A stretch of 64,000 nt of DNA, from positions 68,465,092 to 68,529,091 of the forward strand of contig CM070905.1 of NCBI GenBank assembly GCA_036417435.1, in the 5' to 3' direction. The notes beneath the pieces were generated by a model. It searched no databases. It was not told the DNA's origin and saw only the letters and a program-made list of their open reading frames with translations. Shown here one piece after another: positions 1 to 12,305 of the stretch. The position numbers and the translations under genes were made by a program. This DNA is from Inia geoffrensis. Taxonomy: Eukaryota; Chordata; Mammalia; Artiodactyla; Iniidae. Positions within the stretch are counted from its first letter, which is position 1, and every line of letters starts with the position of its first letter.

Positions 1-3000
1 TCTGTTTAGGTCTTCCACACATTTTTGGATTGGGTTGTTTGTTTTGTTGATACTGAGCTGCATGAGCTGTTTGTATATTCTGGAGATTAATCCTTTGTCT
101 GTTGGTTCATTTGCAAATATATTCTCCCATTCTGAGAGTTGTCTTTTCATCTTGTTTAAGGTTTCCTTTGTTTGCAAAAGCTTTTAAGTGTCATTAGGTC
201 TCACTTGTTTATTTTTTTAAATTTCCATTACTCTAGGAGGGGGATCCAAAAGATTTTGCTGTGGTTTATGTCAAAGAGTGTTTTCCCTATGTTTTCCTGT
301 AAGAGTTTTATAGTGTCTGGTCTTACATTTAAGTCTTTAATCCATGTGGAGTTTAATTTTGTGTTAAACGTTAGGTAGTGTTCTAATTTCATTCTTTTAC
401 ATGTAGCTGTCCAGTTTTCCCAACACCACTTATTGAAGAGGCTGTCTTTTCTCCACTGTATACTGTTGCCTCCTTTGTCATAAATTAGGTGCCCATAAGA
501 ATGAGGGTTTATCTCTGGGCATTCTATCCTGTACCACTGATCTATATTTCTGTTTTCATGTCAGTACCATACTGTTTTGATTACTGTAGCTTTGTGGTAT
601 AGTTTGAACTCAGGGAGCCTGAATCCTCAAACTCTATTTTTCTTTCTCAAGATTGCTTTGGCTCTTTGGGGTCTTTTGTGTTTACATACAAATTGTAAAA
701 TTTTTTGTTCTAATTCTGTGAAGAATGTCATTGGTATTTTGATATGGATTGCACTGAATGTGTAAATTGCTTTGGGTAGTATAGCCATTATCACAATATT
801 GATTCTTCCAATCCAACAACATGGTATACTTCTCCACTATTTATGTCATCTTTGATTCCTTTCATCAGTGTTTTATAGTTTTCTGAATACAAATCTTTAG
901 TCTCCTTAGGCAGTTTTATTCCTAGGTATTTTATTCTTTTTGTTGCAATGGTAAATGGGAGTGTTTCCTTAATTTCTCTTTCTGGTTTCTCCTTATTGGT
1001 GTATAGGAATGCCAGAAAATTCTGTGGATTAATTTTGTAACCTGCAACCTTACCAAATTCATTGCTTAGTTCTACTAGTTCTCTGGTGGCATCTTTGGAT
1101 CTTCTGTGTATGGTATCACATCATGGGCAAACAGTGACAGTTTTACTTCTTCTTTTCCAATTTGTATTCCGTTTATCTCTTTTTCATCTCTGATTGCCGT
1201 GGCTAGGACTTACAAAACTATGTTAAATAAGAGTGGTGAGAGTGGACATCCTTTTCTTGTTGCTGATACTAGTGGAAATGCTTTCACTTTTTCACCATCG
1301 AGTATGATACTTGCTGTGGGTTTGTCATATATGGCCATTATTATGTTGAGGTAGGTTCCGTCTATGTCCGCTTGCTGGAGAGTTTTTATCATAAATGGGT
1401 GTTGAATTTTGTCAAAAGATATTTCTGCATCTATTGAGATGATCATATGGTTTTTATTCCTTAATTTGTTAATGTGGTGTATCACATTGATTGATTTGCA
1501 TATATTGAAGAATCCTTGCATCCCTGGGATAAATCCCACTTGATCATGGTGTATGATCCTTTTAATGTTCTGTCAGATTCTGTTTGCTAGTATTTTGTTT
1601 CAGATTTTTGCATCTATGTTCATCAGTGATATTGGTCTATAATTTTTTGTGTGTGTGATACCTTTTTCTAGTTTTGGTATCAGGGTAATGGTGGCTTCAT
1701 AGAACAAATTTGGGAGTGCTTCTCCCTCTGCAATTTCTTGGAAGAGTTTGAGAAGGATCAGTGTTAGCTCTTCTCTAAATGTTTGATAGAATTCATCTGT
1801 GAAGCCATCTGGTCCTGGACTTTTGTTTGTTGCAAGATTTTTAATTATGGTTTCAATGTGAGTACTTGTGATAGGTCTGTTTATATTTTCTAATTCTTCC
1901 TGGTTCAGTCTTGGAAAATTGTACCTTTCCAAGAATTTGTCCATTTCTTCCTGGTTGTCCATTTTATTGGCATATAGTTGTTTGTCGTACTCTCTTATAA
2001 TCCTTTGTACTTCTGCATTGTCGGTTGTGATTGCTCCTTTTTCATTTCTAAATTGCTTGATTTGCATCCTCTTCCTTTTTGTCTTGATGAGTCTGGCTAA
2101 GGGTTTATCAATTTTGTTTATCTTCTTAAAGAACCAGCTTTTAGTTTTATTGATCTTTGCTCGGGTCTTCTTCATTTCTATTTCATTTACTTCTGCTCTG
2201 GTCTTTATGATTTCGTTCCTTCTACTGACTTTGGGTTTTCTTTGTTCTTTCTCTAGCTGTTTTAAGTGTAGGGTTACATTGTTTGAGATTTTTCTTGTTT
2301 CTTGAGGTGAGACTGTATTGCTATAAACTTCCCTCTTAGAACTGCTTTTGCTGCGTCCAATAGGTTTTGGGTCGTCGTGTTCTTGTTGTCATTTGTTTCT
2401 ATGTTCTTTTTTTATTTCTTTTTAGTTTTCTTCAATGATCTCTTGGTTATTTAGTAGCTCACTGTTTAGCTTCCGTGTATTTGTGTTTTTTACAGTTTTT
2501 TTCCTGTAATTGATTTCCAATCCTACAGTGTTGTCATCAGAAAGATGCTTGGTATGATTACTATTTTCTTAAATTTTCCAAGGATTGATTTGTGGGACCT
2601 GAAGTGGGACCCAAGATGTGATCTATCCTAGAAAATGTTCCATGTGCACTTGAGAAGAAAGTGTATTCTGACACTTTTGGGGAGGAATGTTCTATAAATA
2701 TCAATTTGATCTATTTGGTCTATTGTGTCATTTAAAGCTTGTGTTTCCCTATTTATATTCCATTTGGATAATCTGTCCATGGTATAAGTGGGGTGTTAAT
2801 GTCCCCTACTATTATTGTGTTACTGTCGATTTCTCCTTTCATGGTTGTTAGCATTTGCCTTATGTATTGAGGTGCTCCTATGTTGGGTGCATAAACATTT
2901 ATAATTGTTATATCCTCTTCTTGGATTGATCCTTTGATCATTATCTAGTGTCCCTTTTTATCTTTTGTAACAGTCTTTATTTTTAAGTTTATTTTATCTG

Positions 3001-3234
3001 CTATGAGTATTGCTACTCCAGCTTTCTTTTGATTTTCATTTGCATGGGATATTTTTTTCCATTCCTTCACTTTCAGTCTGGAAGTGTCCCTAGGTCTGAA
3101 GTGGGTCTCTTGTAGACAGCATATATATGGGTCATGTTTTAGTATCCACTCAGACAGTCTGTGCTTTTTTGCTGGGGTATTTAATCCATTTACTTTCAAG
3201 GCTATAATAGATATGTATGTTCCTATTACTATTT
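1..3234 (-). pseudogene. L1 ORF2 remnant (copy A)
   Basis: Remains of the L1 endonuclease/reverse transcriptase. Open fragments read as the endonuclease N-terminus (2945-3199, containing CCLQETH), a further endonuclease part (2753-2941), the region upstream of and entering the RT domain (1600-2175, with NKSPGPDGF and NYRPISLMN), and more RT (1210-1539, with [13 protein letters not shown]). The fragments lie in different frames with stops between them. The expected start codon, by comparison with copies B and C, reads ATA instead of ATG at about 3232-3234. The C-terminal part is beyond the window. No intact function is possible. Confidence 0.9.
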
Positions 3235-3287
3235 TCTTAATTGTTTTGGGTTTGTTTTTGTGGGTCTTTTCTTCTCTTGTGTTTCCC

Positions 3288-4190
3288 GCCTAAAGAAATT
3301 TCTTGAGCATTTGTTGTAAAGCGGGTTTGGTGGGTCTGAATTCTCTTAGCTTTTGCTTGTCTGAAAGAAAAGCTTTTGACTTCTCCAGGAAATCTGAATG
3401 AGATCCTTGCTGGGGAGAGTAATCTTGGTTGTAGGTTTTTCTCTTTCATCACTTTAAGTATATCTTGCCACTCCTGTCTGGCCTGCAGAGTTTCTGCTGA
3501 AAAATCAGCTGATAACCTTATGGGGATTCCGTTAGGTTATTTTTTATTTTTCCCTTGCTGCTTTTAATATTTTTTCTTTGAATTTAATTTTTGTTAGCTT
3601 GATTAACATGTGTCTTGGTGTGTTTTTCCTAGGGTTTCTCCTGTATGGGACTCTCTGTGCTTTCTTGACTTGGGTGACTACTTCCTTTCCCATGTTAGGG
3701 ATGTTTTCAACTATAATCTCTTCAAATATTTTCTCAGACCCTTTCTTTTTCTCTTCCTCTGGGACCCCTATAATTCGAATGTTGGTGCATTTAGTGTTGT
3801 CCCAGAGGTCTCTGAGATTGTCTTCAATTCTTTTCATTCTTTTTTCTTTATTCTGCTCCACGGCAGTTATTTCCACCACTTTGTCTTCCAGCTCACTTAT
3901 TCGTTCTTCTGCCTCCATTTTTCTGTTATTGATTCCTTCTTGTGTATTTTTCATTTCAGTTATTGTGTTGTTCATCTCTGTTTGTTCTTTACTTCTTCTA
4001 GATCTTTGTTAAACATTTCTTATATTTTCTCAATCCGTGCCTCCATTCTACTTCCAAGATTCTGGATCATCTTTACTATCATTACTCCAAATTCTTTTTC
4101 AGGTAGATTGTGTATCTCCTTTTCATTTATTTGGTCTTGTAGGTTTTTACCTTGCTCCTTCATCTGTGACATATTGTTTTGCCACCTCAT
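3288..4190 (-). pseudogene. L1 ORF1 remnant (copy A)
   Basis: Remains of the L1 RNA-binding chaperone. The piece at 3544-3975 shows a coiled-coil segment (ITEMKN, RISELEDK) followed by the RRM-like signature (RDLWDN, NIRIIGVPEEE) and a stretch ending in KILKAAREK. A second piece at 3237-3452 holds the C-terminal domain (QPRLLSPARISFRF). Frames differ between the pieces, so the gene is broken. The ATG position is inferred at 4188-4190 by alignment with copy B. Domain order matches the L1 ORF1p family. Confidence 0.85.
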
Positions 4191-4565
4191 TTTTTTTTTT
4201 TTTTATGAGTGGAATTGTGTTCCTGTCTTACTGGGTGTTTGGCCTGAGGCTTCCAACACTGGAATTGGTAGGCTGTTGGGTAGAGCTGGGTCTTGGTGCT
4301 GAGATGAGGAACTCCATGAAACCTCACTTCGACGAACATTCCCTGGGGTCTGAGGTTCTCTGTAAGTCCAGTGGTTTGGACTCGAAGCTCCCACCGCAGG
4401 AGCTTCGGCTCATGAACAAAGATCCCACAAGCTGCCAGTTTACTTTGGGGCTCCTCCCATCTCCTTGGGCATCAGAGTCCCCCACCAGCTGCTGGCACGC
4501 ACCCTAGTTGTGGAGGGACACTATTTCGCATCTTCCCACACTGCCATCTTGACTCCGCCTCCCTC

Positions 4566-4775
4566 CTCTTCTGCCTTTTATAAGGACAATGGCCATTGGA
4601 CTTAGAGCCTATGCTAAACCCAGGATGAGTTCATCCTGAGATTTTTTAATGATATTTGCAAAGACCCTTTTCCCAAATAAGGTTACCTTCACTGGTTCGA
4701 GGGGTTAGAATTTGGGCATATCTTTTGTGGGGGGGCTGCGCGGGGGGGCAGGCACTATTCAACTCACTACACACT
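4566..4775 (-). mobile_element. MLT1-like MaLR LTR fragment
   Basis: Read on the minus strand, this resembles the 5' part of an MLT1-type LTR. It starts around 4770 with a 'gagttgaat' motif, then has a long G/C-run segment, the characteristic 'aaagggtctttgc' stretch and an 'ataaaagg' end near 4577. The remainder would lie on the far side of L1 copy A, outside the window. Family assignment is from remembered sequence character only. Confidence 0.5.
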
Positions 4776-6501
4776 AAATTTGGGTAGAAACTTTAAAGGT
4801 GATGTTCAGCCAAAGCATTACTTTGTAAACCCCAGGGATCTTAATGGAATTTTGTAAAGTTATTTTTTATTAAAAGGTATGTTAGTTCAGATTCTCTGAG
4901 ACGTTCATGAAAGACACTGGAGAGACATCTGTGAAAAATAAAAGGGAGTGGCATAGACAGGGAGAGCTTTTAGACTCTAAAGCAGGTCTAGCACTTGGGA
5001 AAGGAGACAAGAAGATGAAAACTGGGTAGGCAGGCCTCAGAAGTGGTGAAACTCAGAGAAAGTGGTGAGCTCCTGGTTGGCCCCCAGGACAACACCACTG
5101 TGCTTGGTCACTGCCTGGGAGCAATCCATGGAGAGCACGGCCTCAGCATCAATACTGTAGTAAGTGCAAAGTGTAATGCCAAATGATGAAGAGGTAGTCA
5201 AAGCTCAGTGAAAAGCTTTCTGTCACCATTCATCAAAAAGTTTCAAGAAGAATTCAAGAAGGAAAAATCTGCAAACAGCTCTTTTGATACATCTAGGGTC
5301 TGTCCTGCTCAAGGACATCCTTCTAGGATTGTTGATTTTGAGATAATGTACAAGTGATCTTTATATCTCCCATTACCAATCTTACTGTTACAGCCAGGGG
5401 TACTGACAACCTTGAAGGCATATTATATGATATGAGTGATGCATTATGTGCAGTGAGGTGCTAATGGAGATGACTCTGCTCTAACAAAGGATTAGTGAAA
5501 TGGTCCTGAGAGCAAGAAGGTACTCATATTAATCAACTGGGCTTTAAAACAGACCTCATGCCTAACAATGAAGTATGGAAAAACACACTGTTCTATACTT
5601 TTTTGGTAAACTTCCAAAAGTGTTATGAAGAGAACTAACGAAACACACATCTTGGGTCTAGTATAAGAGGCCAGATTTACTACTGTGAACAGTGAAAATG
5701 TTGCAGAATTGGTTTGTATGCAATAGCAAGAAATTACAGCAAGAAATTCATTCAGTGCAATTATTACTGTGAATTCAAAGAAAATATGAATACTTGGTAC
5801 AAATCTCTAAATAAATTTTAGATCATTCAGATAAAAATAATTTGGCAAAATACCTGAATAAACATAGTCTGCCAATTATTCTTTCAACTAAAAATGGTGA
5901 ACTATGAGAAAAGTGAATAATTCAACCTGAACCTCCAATAATCCAAGCAAGTGCTTTTCCTTGGGACAACATATTTCTGTGTCAATCAGAATTACTTATG
6001 CATACTTCCCATTTTATTACATAGAACATTAAAAAGATACACGCAACAGCAATGATTTAACTAAACTGATTATTTGTAATACTTCTTCAAGGTCATTCTT
6101 AAATAAATAAATAAATTTTAAAAATAATTTGACAAGTGCATGTGATCATAACAGGAATATGAGCATCTCATATTATCATATTATCACCAGTTTTATTGAC
6201 ACAAACAAAGGGAATGGAAACATGTGGAATTCGAGTTTTAAGCCTCCTATTGTTGTGGTCTCTGGCATCAGCTGGTAGTTTACAACCACCCATTTCTAGA
6301 GTTAAAAGAGCCAACAAGACAAAACTGTCCACGAGTTCCATGTACTTGGACATGGTCAAACCTCAGGCATTTATTCCTGCCTCTCTCCCCGCTTCACCAG
6401 CCCCCTTCTGCTCATCCTCCCCCTTCAGCAAGCAGCAGCTTTGACTACATCTTCCACCCCACTTTTCACTTCAATCAAGAAGTCTACAAGAGTTTAATTT
6501 T
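4776..6501. other. Unassigned AT-rich intergenic stretch
   Basis: No gene or confidently named repeat seen. A short A/T-rich (AAAT)n tract lies near 6103-6119. The segment at 6180-6470 is somewhat more complex in composition and contains an 82-codon open frame with a hydrophobic start, discussed under findings. Confidence 0.5.
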
Positions 6502-6515
6502 AAAATCTACCTCAT

Positions 6516-6722
6516 AGGGGCTTCCCTGGTGGCGTAGTGGTTGAGAGTCCGCCTGCCAATGCAGGGGACACGGGTTCGTGCCCTGGTCTGGGAAGATCCC
6601 ACATGCCACGGAGCGGCTGTGCCCGTGAGCCATGGCCGCTGAGCCTGCGCGTCCGGAGCCTGTGCTCCGCAATGGGAGAGGCCGCAGCAGTGAGAGGCCC
6701 ACATACCGCAAAAAAAAAAAAA
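6516..6722 (+). mobile_element. CHR-2-like SINE
   Basis: Short tRNA-Glu-derived SINE. It opens with 'ggggcttccctggtgg', has a B box 'ggttcgtgcc' near 6571 and ends in an A tail. It is flanked by a perfect 14-bp target-site duplication, 'aaaatctacctcat', at 6502-6515 and 6723-6736, which marks L1-mediated insertion. CpG dinucleotides such as 'gcgcgtccgg' survive, suggesting a fairly young copy. Confidence 0.93.
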
Positions 6723-6736
6723 AAAATCTACCTCAT

Positions 6737-8959
6737 TTCTTTGTTGTTTTTGTTTTAAGGGTTATTTTTATTTACTGCATCTGCAATTTAATCGTTCTTC
6801 AAGTTTCTGCTTAGAGGGAAAAGGTAATTTGTAGCTAATACTTTACACAGCAGTATCATTATATACTACACACATATACACTAATAAGCTCAAAAAGTGC
6901 TAAATAATTAGGTGTTAAATGATTAAGTAATTGGTGCATTAGTGCTTTATATTATTCAAAAGTCTGTTGAGTTTTGTATAGGTGCTTCAGTAATTTATTA
7001 CTACTTTGGAAGATTTGGTTGGGTGTTTTTATAGGCTGGGAATGCATGTTAACTTTCCTATTAAAAATAATGGCATAGAAACTTCTACTATTTAAAAAAA
7101 TCAATAGTCAACACATTTTCAATAATGGATTTGATTCAGATAATGAGGGATGAATACATTACACCTACTAAGTAGAAACAATGTATAAAGTCAGTGAATT
7201 CAAAGTAACTAAAGAATAACCAAGAAGGTAATGCGGAAGAGACCACAAGCATGAGAAAAGCCAAGAACAGTGTTGGAATATAACCCAGCCAATTGGAGGA
7301 GTCAAATAAACCTGTTCTAAGTAATCAATAATGAGGAACAGAGAAATGCATAAACAAACCATCTATACCACAGAAAATTTCAGGAGATGAGTATGGGAGG
7401 GCTTCTGCAGTGGACAAAAGATGAGATCACCAGGGGGTATAAATGAACCTTAAGTAAAAATGACTATACTGTCCAATAGCTGTGGGAAATTCTTTTGTGT
7501 TGCAACCTGTCAAGCATCATGATAAGATCATGTTTATATTAGACAGCGACATTCTCATAAACCCATACTGCCTCACAAAATTTTTGTAGTGTCCGCTGCA
7601 AAGGAGAAGAAAAAAGGACAGCAAGCTCATTTTCCTGACAGTGTGACTTTTGTAAAGTGGCTTGAGTTACTAGAATGTGTGACAGCCAGCTGCTTTGTTA
7701 GTTTTTTGGCCCTGACTTGCTTTAGTGTTATCTGCTGTCACCTACAGAATTGGGAGGAGTATAACGACAAGTTACAAGTCTGAATGTGAATAAGAGATTT
7801 ACAAGCTGTGCAGAAATCATCTTGATGTTGTTTTTATGATAGGAAGAACCTGAGAAAGCCTGGGAAAGTATCTCCTCCAAAGTTAAAGTTAAATTAAGAG
7901 AATTCCAAGAAATTAAAATAAACTTCCATTATTACCTAGTAAGAGATTTACCTAAGGCACATTATTCTAGCACATACACAACTATAAAGAAAATTGTAAA
8001 TTGTTTGGATATTTGTTTCAGTTAAAATCTGAAATTATGGAAAACCTGAGAAGGGGCAGTGTGAAGTGGAAAGTGTGAAAGATTTTAGGTTTTCTCTTAT
8101 TCATATATTACTATTATTGTCATTTTGCTATGGCATACTTACTGGTTTTGCTTGAATGTTACTCTGAATGAGGTTATCAGATTACCTTTTCAACAACTGT
8201 CGCTTTGCAACTGTTATTTAAATCTTAAGCAGATTATAGTTGAATATCAATTACCCTTTTTTAAATTTAAGAATCTATGTAGTCATATGCAACAATCTTT
8301 TCCAAATTATTAGATTTTCTAAGAAAGTCTGAATTAACCAAGACGGATGGCCAATTATACGATATTGGCAGCAAATTTATCCAAACTCATAATATTAAAA
8401 ACAATAATTTGTTATTGCCTTAGAATTCTGCGATTCCTTTCCTACCTTTCTGTTACAGATTACTTTACATGTCCCGGCTCTTACTGCCCCGGATGACACC
8501 ATATTAAGTGGCATGTGTCCCTTTGCCATTAAGATTTTCATGTATAAAGGCAAGAGTACTATATTTTTTATGAATATATAGCTAATAATGCCCATTAAAA
8601 AAAAAAAAAAAAAACAGAATGCACTTAAATACAAAAAGATATAACCACCTATAATGTATCTATCTGCAAATGACTACTATTATCATTGTGATATCCTCCT
8701 GGAATATTTTGAATATGCATGTATAAACACATAGTTATAAAACTAGCATCAGAAGTTATAAAAAATGGGATTACAGTTTACATGGCATTTTTCATGGTGC
8801 TTTTATATTTAATGTACTTTAAATATTTCTTCCTGTTAATAAACATATATCCAAACCATTAGTATCACTGGTACTGGCTGAACAGAGTGTCCTTGTTTGT
8901 GTTTCATTTACTAATCTCTTATATTTAAGCACTGAAATTATTTAAAATTTACATTAATG
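6737..8959. other. Unassigned AT-rich intergenic stretch
   Basis: No gene recognised. An A run lies at 8597-8614. Short open frames (for example at 7589-7783) show no recognisable domain. No repeat could be named with confidence. Confidence 0.5.
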
Positions 8960-9070
8960 TTAAAAGTATAATAAACATGACATATACACGTATCATTACA
9001 CTATATTTGGTTCCATCCTTAGGATAAATTCCTGAAGGACACATACATGGGTCAAAGGTTTTATATATTT
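8960..9070 (-). mobile_element. Possible ancient L1 fragment
   Basis: The wording around 9011-9060 ('ccttaggataaattcctg', then 'gggtcaaagg') resembles a common stretch near the 3' end of old L1M elements in antisense. Boundaries are uncertain and the match is from memory. Confidence 0.3.
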
Positions 9071-9081
9071 TAAGGCTTTTT

Positions 9082-9272
9082 TTTTTTTTTTTTTTTTTTT
9101 TGCAATACGCGGGCCTCTCACTGTTGCGGCCTCTCCCATTGCCGAACACAGGCTCCGGACACACAGGCTCAGCGCGCTCTGCAGCACTTGGGATCCTCCT
9201 GGACTGGGGCCTGAACCCGCGTCCCCTGCATCGGCAGGCGGACTCTCAACCACTGCGCCACCAGGGAAGCCC
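9082..9272 (-). mobile_element. CHR-2-like SINE
   Basis: Reverse-oriented short CHR SINE. A T run at about 9082-9101 is the A tail, and the element ends at 'ccaccagggaagccc' at 9259-9272. Flanking repeats 'taaggcttttt' (9071-9081) and 'taacgcttttt' (9273-9283) differ at one base. A small internal deletion relative to the other copies is visible around 9170-9200, where the region equivalent to 'ccatggctca' is missing. Confidence 0.92.
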
Positions 9273-9283
9273 TAACGCTTTTT

Positions 9284-11250
9284 TACATCACGCTGATTTG
9301 CTCTTCAGCAAGTTTGTACCAATTTAATTTGCCATAACAGTGTGTAAGTAGAAGATGTTTCTTAATGTGTATAGAATCTGTACATGATTCAAATGTGGTG
9401 CAAATCTACTTGCATTCTAACTACATTAATCATGTGCTGAAGTAAAAACGACACATTAATTTCAGATTCCATATTGCTATGAATAATGAAGTACACGTAG
9501 GTATTACTAGTATATAAATTCTCTATTTTTTCTTGCATTGTAGCAGAGTGATTACTCAGCATCATGCTCTTAAAGATTATCAAGATAAAGGCACTGAAGA
9601 ATAAAAGTGCTCTCAAGTGGAATGAGCATAACATTCAGAGTTTGGAGACCTGTACTACTAGGGCAAATATATTCCTTGGACCTAATTTTTCTTATCTGTA
9701 CATAAAGATGATAGATTGTGCAATTTCTAAGCCTTTTCCAGTTGTAAAACACTCTGTATATGCTACATTGCAAGCTGCATTAAGCTAATGACCATGACTT
9801 ACTTTCTTAATTTTTCCCATAGCACCTGGCACATAAAGTACTTCCATAAAAGTCATTTTTATATGCTACACAGATTACATTAAAATCTCTTTGTAAATGA
9901 GTATGCTAGCTGCTTATTAACCAAATCTCATTTCATAGGATTGTATCAAAATAAACTAAGAATTGATTTTACAGTATTAATTACTCTATAACCCTTTGCA
10001 GATGGAACCATTCTTACAAGTTGCTTGATTTTTTTCTAGAAAGTAAAGAGAAAAAGGTTGAGGTGCCATGTAACATATACTGATACAAAATATTCAGTCA
10101 ACTAAGAAAGCATTTGTTTTTATATTTCCCGCCTTCAGCTTAAAGAGAGAATGGAAGAGGGAACTGGCCTTTAACTTCTACTCTTGTATAGATAGCTCTG
10201 CATTTTCAAGGTATGTATTGCTTCATTTCTGTGACTTTTAAATATATTATGAATTAGTAGAAAGAAGAAAATATTTGTTTTTATTTTTATGTCAATTGCT
10301 TAAATTAACAAAGGGAACTTGAAAGGTTTAATTAAGAGACATAGCTGCCCTGTTTTAACATTATTCTGTTACTCTATTTTTAATTATGGAAGTAGTATGA
10401 TTATAATCATCATTTAAGAGTAATATGGTTAAAGTAACTTGATTAAAATATTCTATCAGTACCACAGGGTATAAAATAAAAGTAAAGGCTCACCCAAACC
10501 CCAGAATTAACTATTTTCACCATTTCTATTCTGCTTAGCGATTCGTTTCTTGTCACAATATCTATTTATTACCTGATATAAAAGAGCTATGTTTTATATA
10601 CACCTCCCCCAAAACACACAGATCTATTCAAAATTTTACTGGTTATATGACTAGTTTTAGTTCTCCTTATTGACAGTTTATAACTGATAACTTCAAATAA
10701 TTCACTAAAACTCTATTTCTTGATCCTTCAATTTCAAAGTATCTTTTGTCTGCTCTCTATGAAGTCTGGGAAAATTGTTTGGCCTACAGTCTATTTCTCT
10801 ATTCCTTTTTCCAACTTTTCTTAACCACACCTTTATGTTTGCATTTTTATTCTGTGATGGAGATTCCTCCTCTATAATTAAATTTGTAGTTGGGCGTATG
10901 GCCAACTTAGATGTAAAAATGGGGCATGGAATGCAAGATAGTCATCTGTGCTAATTCCAAATTGGGACACTTAAATAGTGATACACCTTCTTCATGCTTT
11001 GTCTTCCCTGTTTTTGCTACCTGGAAAACAAACAGGACCTACTCCCAGCCTAAATGGCAAGGCCACAAGATAAAAGTACTCTGTGATATAGAACCACCAC
11101 AGATCTGGAACATGCCCCACGTATTTTGTGTAGGAAGGATATAAACTTCCTTGTTCTTTATATCTCAGAAAGTTTGGTCTCTCTGTTTTCGCATTTTAGC
11201 CCACCGTAACACACTTCAATATTTTGCCTGGTTTTTTATTCTAAAATTTC
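9284..11250. other. Unassigned AT-rich intergenic stretch
   Basis: No gene recognised. The segment at 9600-9740 weakly resembles an eroded MIR. A piece near 10440-10640 may be old LINE sequence, but I cannot place either securely. Confidence 0.45.
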
Positions 11251-11261
11251 AAAACCACTTA

Positions 11262-11471
11262 GGGGTTTCCCTGGTGGTGCAGTGGCTGAGAGTCCGCCTG
11301 CCGATGCAGGGGACACGGGTTCGTGCCCCGGGTCCGGGAAGATCCCACGTGCCGCGGAGCGGCTGGGCCCGTGAGCCATGGCTGCTGAGCCTGAGCATCC
11401 GGAGCCTGTGCTCCGCAACGGGAGAAGCCACAACAGTGAGAGGCCCACATACTGCAAAAAAAAAAAAAAAA
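11262..11471 (+). mobile_element. CHR-2-like SINE
   Basis: Short CHR SINE with opening 'ggggtttccctggtgg', B box 'ggttcgtgcc' and an A tail. Perfect 11-bp target-site duplication 'aaaaccactta' at 11251-11261 and 11472-11482. Confidence 0.93.
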
Positions 11472-11482
11472 AAAACCACTTA

Positions 11483-12227
11483 GCATTTATAAAAATAAGC
11501 ATATAATAGTGTAATTTACTTCTTAACCAAACAGTGTGATTTGTCCCTGAAGGAAGGAGCTGAAAGCTAAATTAATCTTATGTCACTTGAAAAAGAATGT
11601 TTCAAGCATCAAGTAGATTCCATTTTCTTATATTCAATCAACAGCTCAAACCATGCCACACCTTTTAGTTTGCATGGTATTTTGAATATGATATTTTTAT
11701 TTATCAATATTTTTTCAAAATTTCTTAATGCCTTTCTTCATTCTGAGATTTTACTAATGAATACTAGACCTTATATCTCTCTGTTATTTTGCCCTTTGTG
11801 TAAACTGGATCCACTATTTACAGTCAGAGCATTAAGGTCTTCTTCAAATATATATTGTATTACTCAACATTTTTTTTAACATTGGCATCATCATTTTAAT
11901 TTCAGAGATGTTTTCCTAATCTTTGTTTCTATTTCATCATAAATTTTCCTGTTTTGTGATGCAGGATTCTCTTAAATCTCACTAACAATAATACTTACAA
12001 ATGCTTTTTTATAATTTTTTTTAATTTTTAATTAAACCTATACTTTAATTAGTGGAAAATTAATATTTTTTTAATATTGGGTCTTCCTAGGATGAATATT
12101 AAATATTATTCTTTCTTTATGTCAGCTTTAATAAGTTTTCATAAAACTTTCTAACTTTCTCCATTAGGTGTTATACATATTTTGTCAGATTTATTTTTAG
12201 GTACAGTCTATTTTTGTTGTTATTCTG
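11483..12227. other. Unassigned AT-rich stretch, L1 target region
   Basis: Very AT-rich, no gene recognised. Its right end is the insertion site of L1 copy B; the continuation of this sequence resumes at 20016. Confidence 0.55.
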
Positions 12228-12243
12228 AAAGACATCTTTTTTT
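12228..12243. repeat. Target-site duplication, left, L1 copy B
   Basis: The 16-bp sequence 'aaagacatcttttttt' is repeated exactly at 20000-20015. The right copy runs into 'aaaat', giving the TTTT/AA cut site preferred by the L1 endonuclease on the correct strand for a minus-oriented insertion. The left end of the repeat is clear; its T-rich right end blends into the L1 tail. Confidence 0.9.
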
Positions 12244-12305
12244 TTTTTATTTTTTTTTATTTTTTTTTATTTTTTTATTTTTTATTTATTTATTTTTTTT
12301 TGTTT
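12244..12305 (-). repeat. L1 copy B A-rich tail
   Basis: On the plus strand this is T runs broken by single A residues at intervals of about 8-10 bases. On the minus strand it is a patterned A/T tail of the kind left by L1 retrotransposition. Confidence 0.85.

Larger units (their letters stand above)
1..4556 (-). mobile_element. L1 copy A, decayed, cut by window edge
   Basis: Autonomous non-LTR retrotransposon in reverse orientation. Reading leftwards from 4556 come a short 5'UTR (4191-4556), an ORF1 remnant, an ORF2 remnant, and then the window edge, so the 3' end is not visible. The 5' end is marked by the reverse complement of an L1-like start (GGAGTCAAGATGGC, near 4540-4553). Position 1 aligns by eye with about 13267 of copy B, so the ORF2 C-terminal part and 3'UTR lie outside. 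Wording and indels are closest to copy C, suggesting one subfamily. It lacks the tandem promoter block seen in copy C. Many stops and frameshifts show it is dead. It abuts an LTR fragment at about 4566 and probably inserted into it. Confidence 0.93.

Noticed and set aside
7589..7783. 64-codon open frame with a hydrophobic middle, possible small membrane protein
   Set aside because: No start context, conservation or domain could be shown; length is within chance expectation.
11236..11502. Open frames across CHR SINEs, here and at each other copy
   Set aside because: All coincide with the SINE body and its A tail; they recur at each copy and do not represent host genes.
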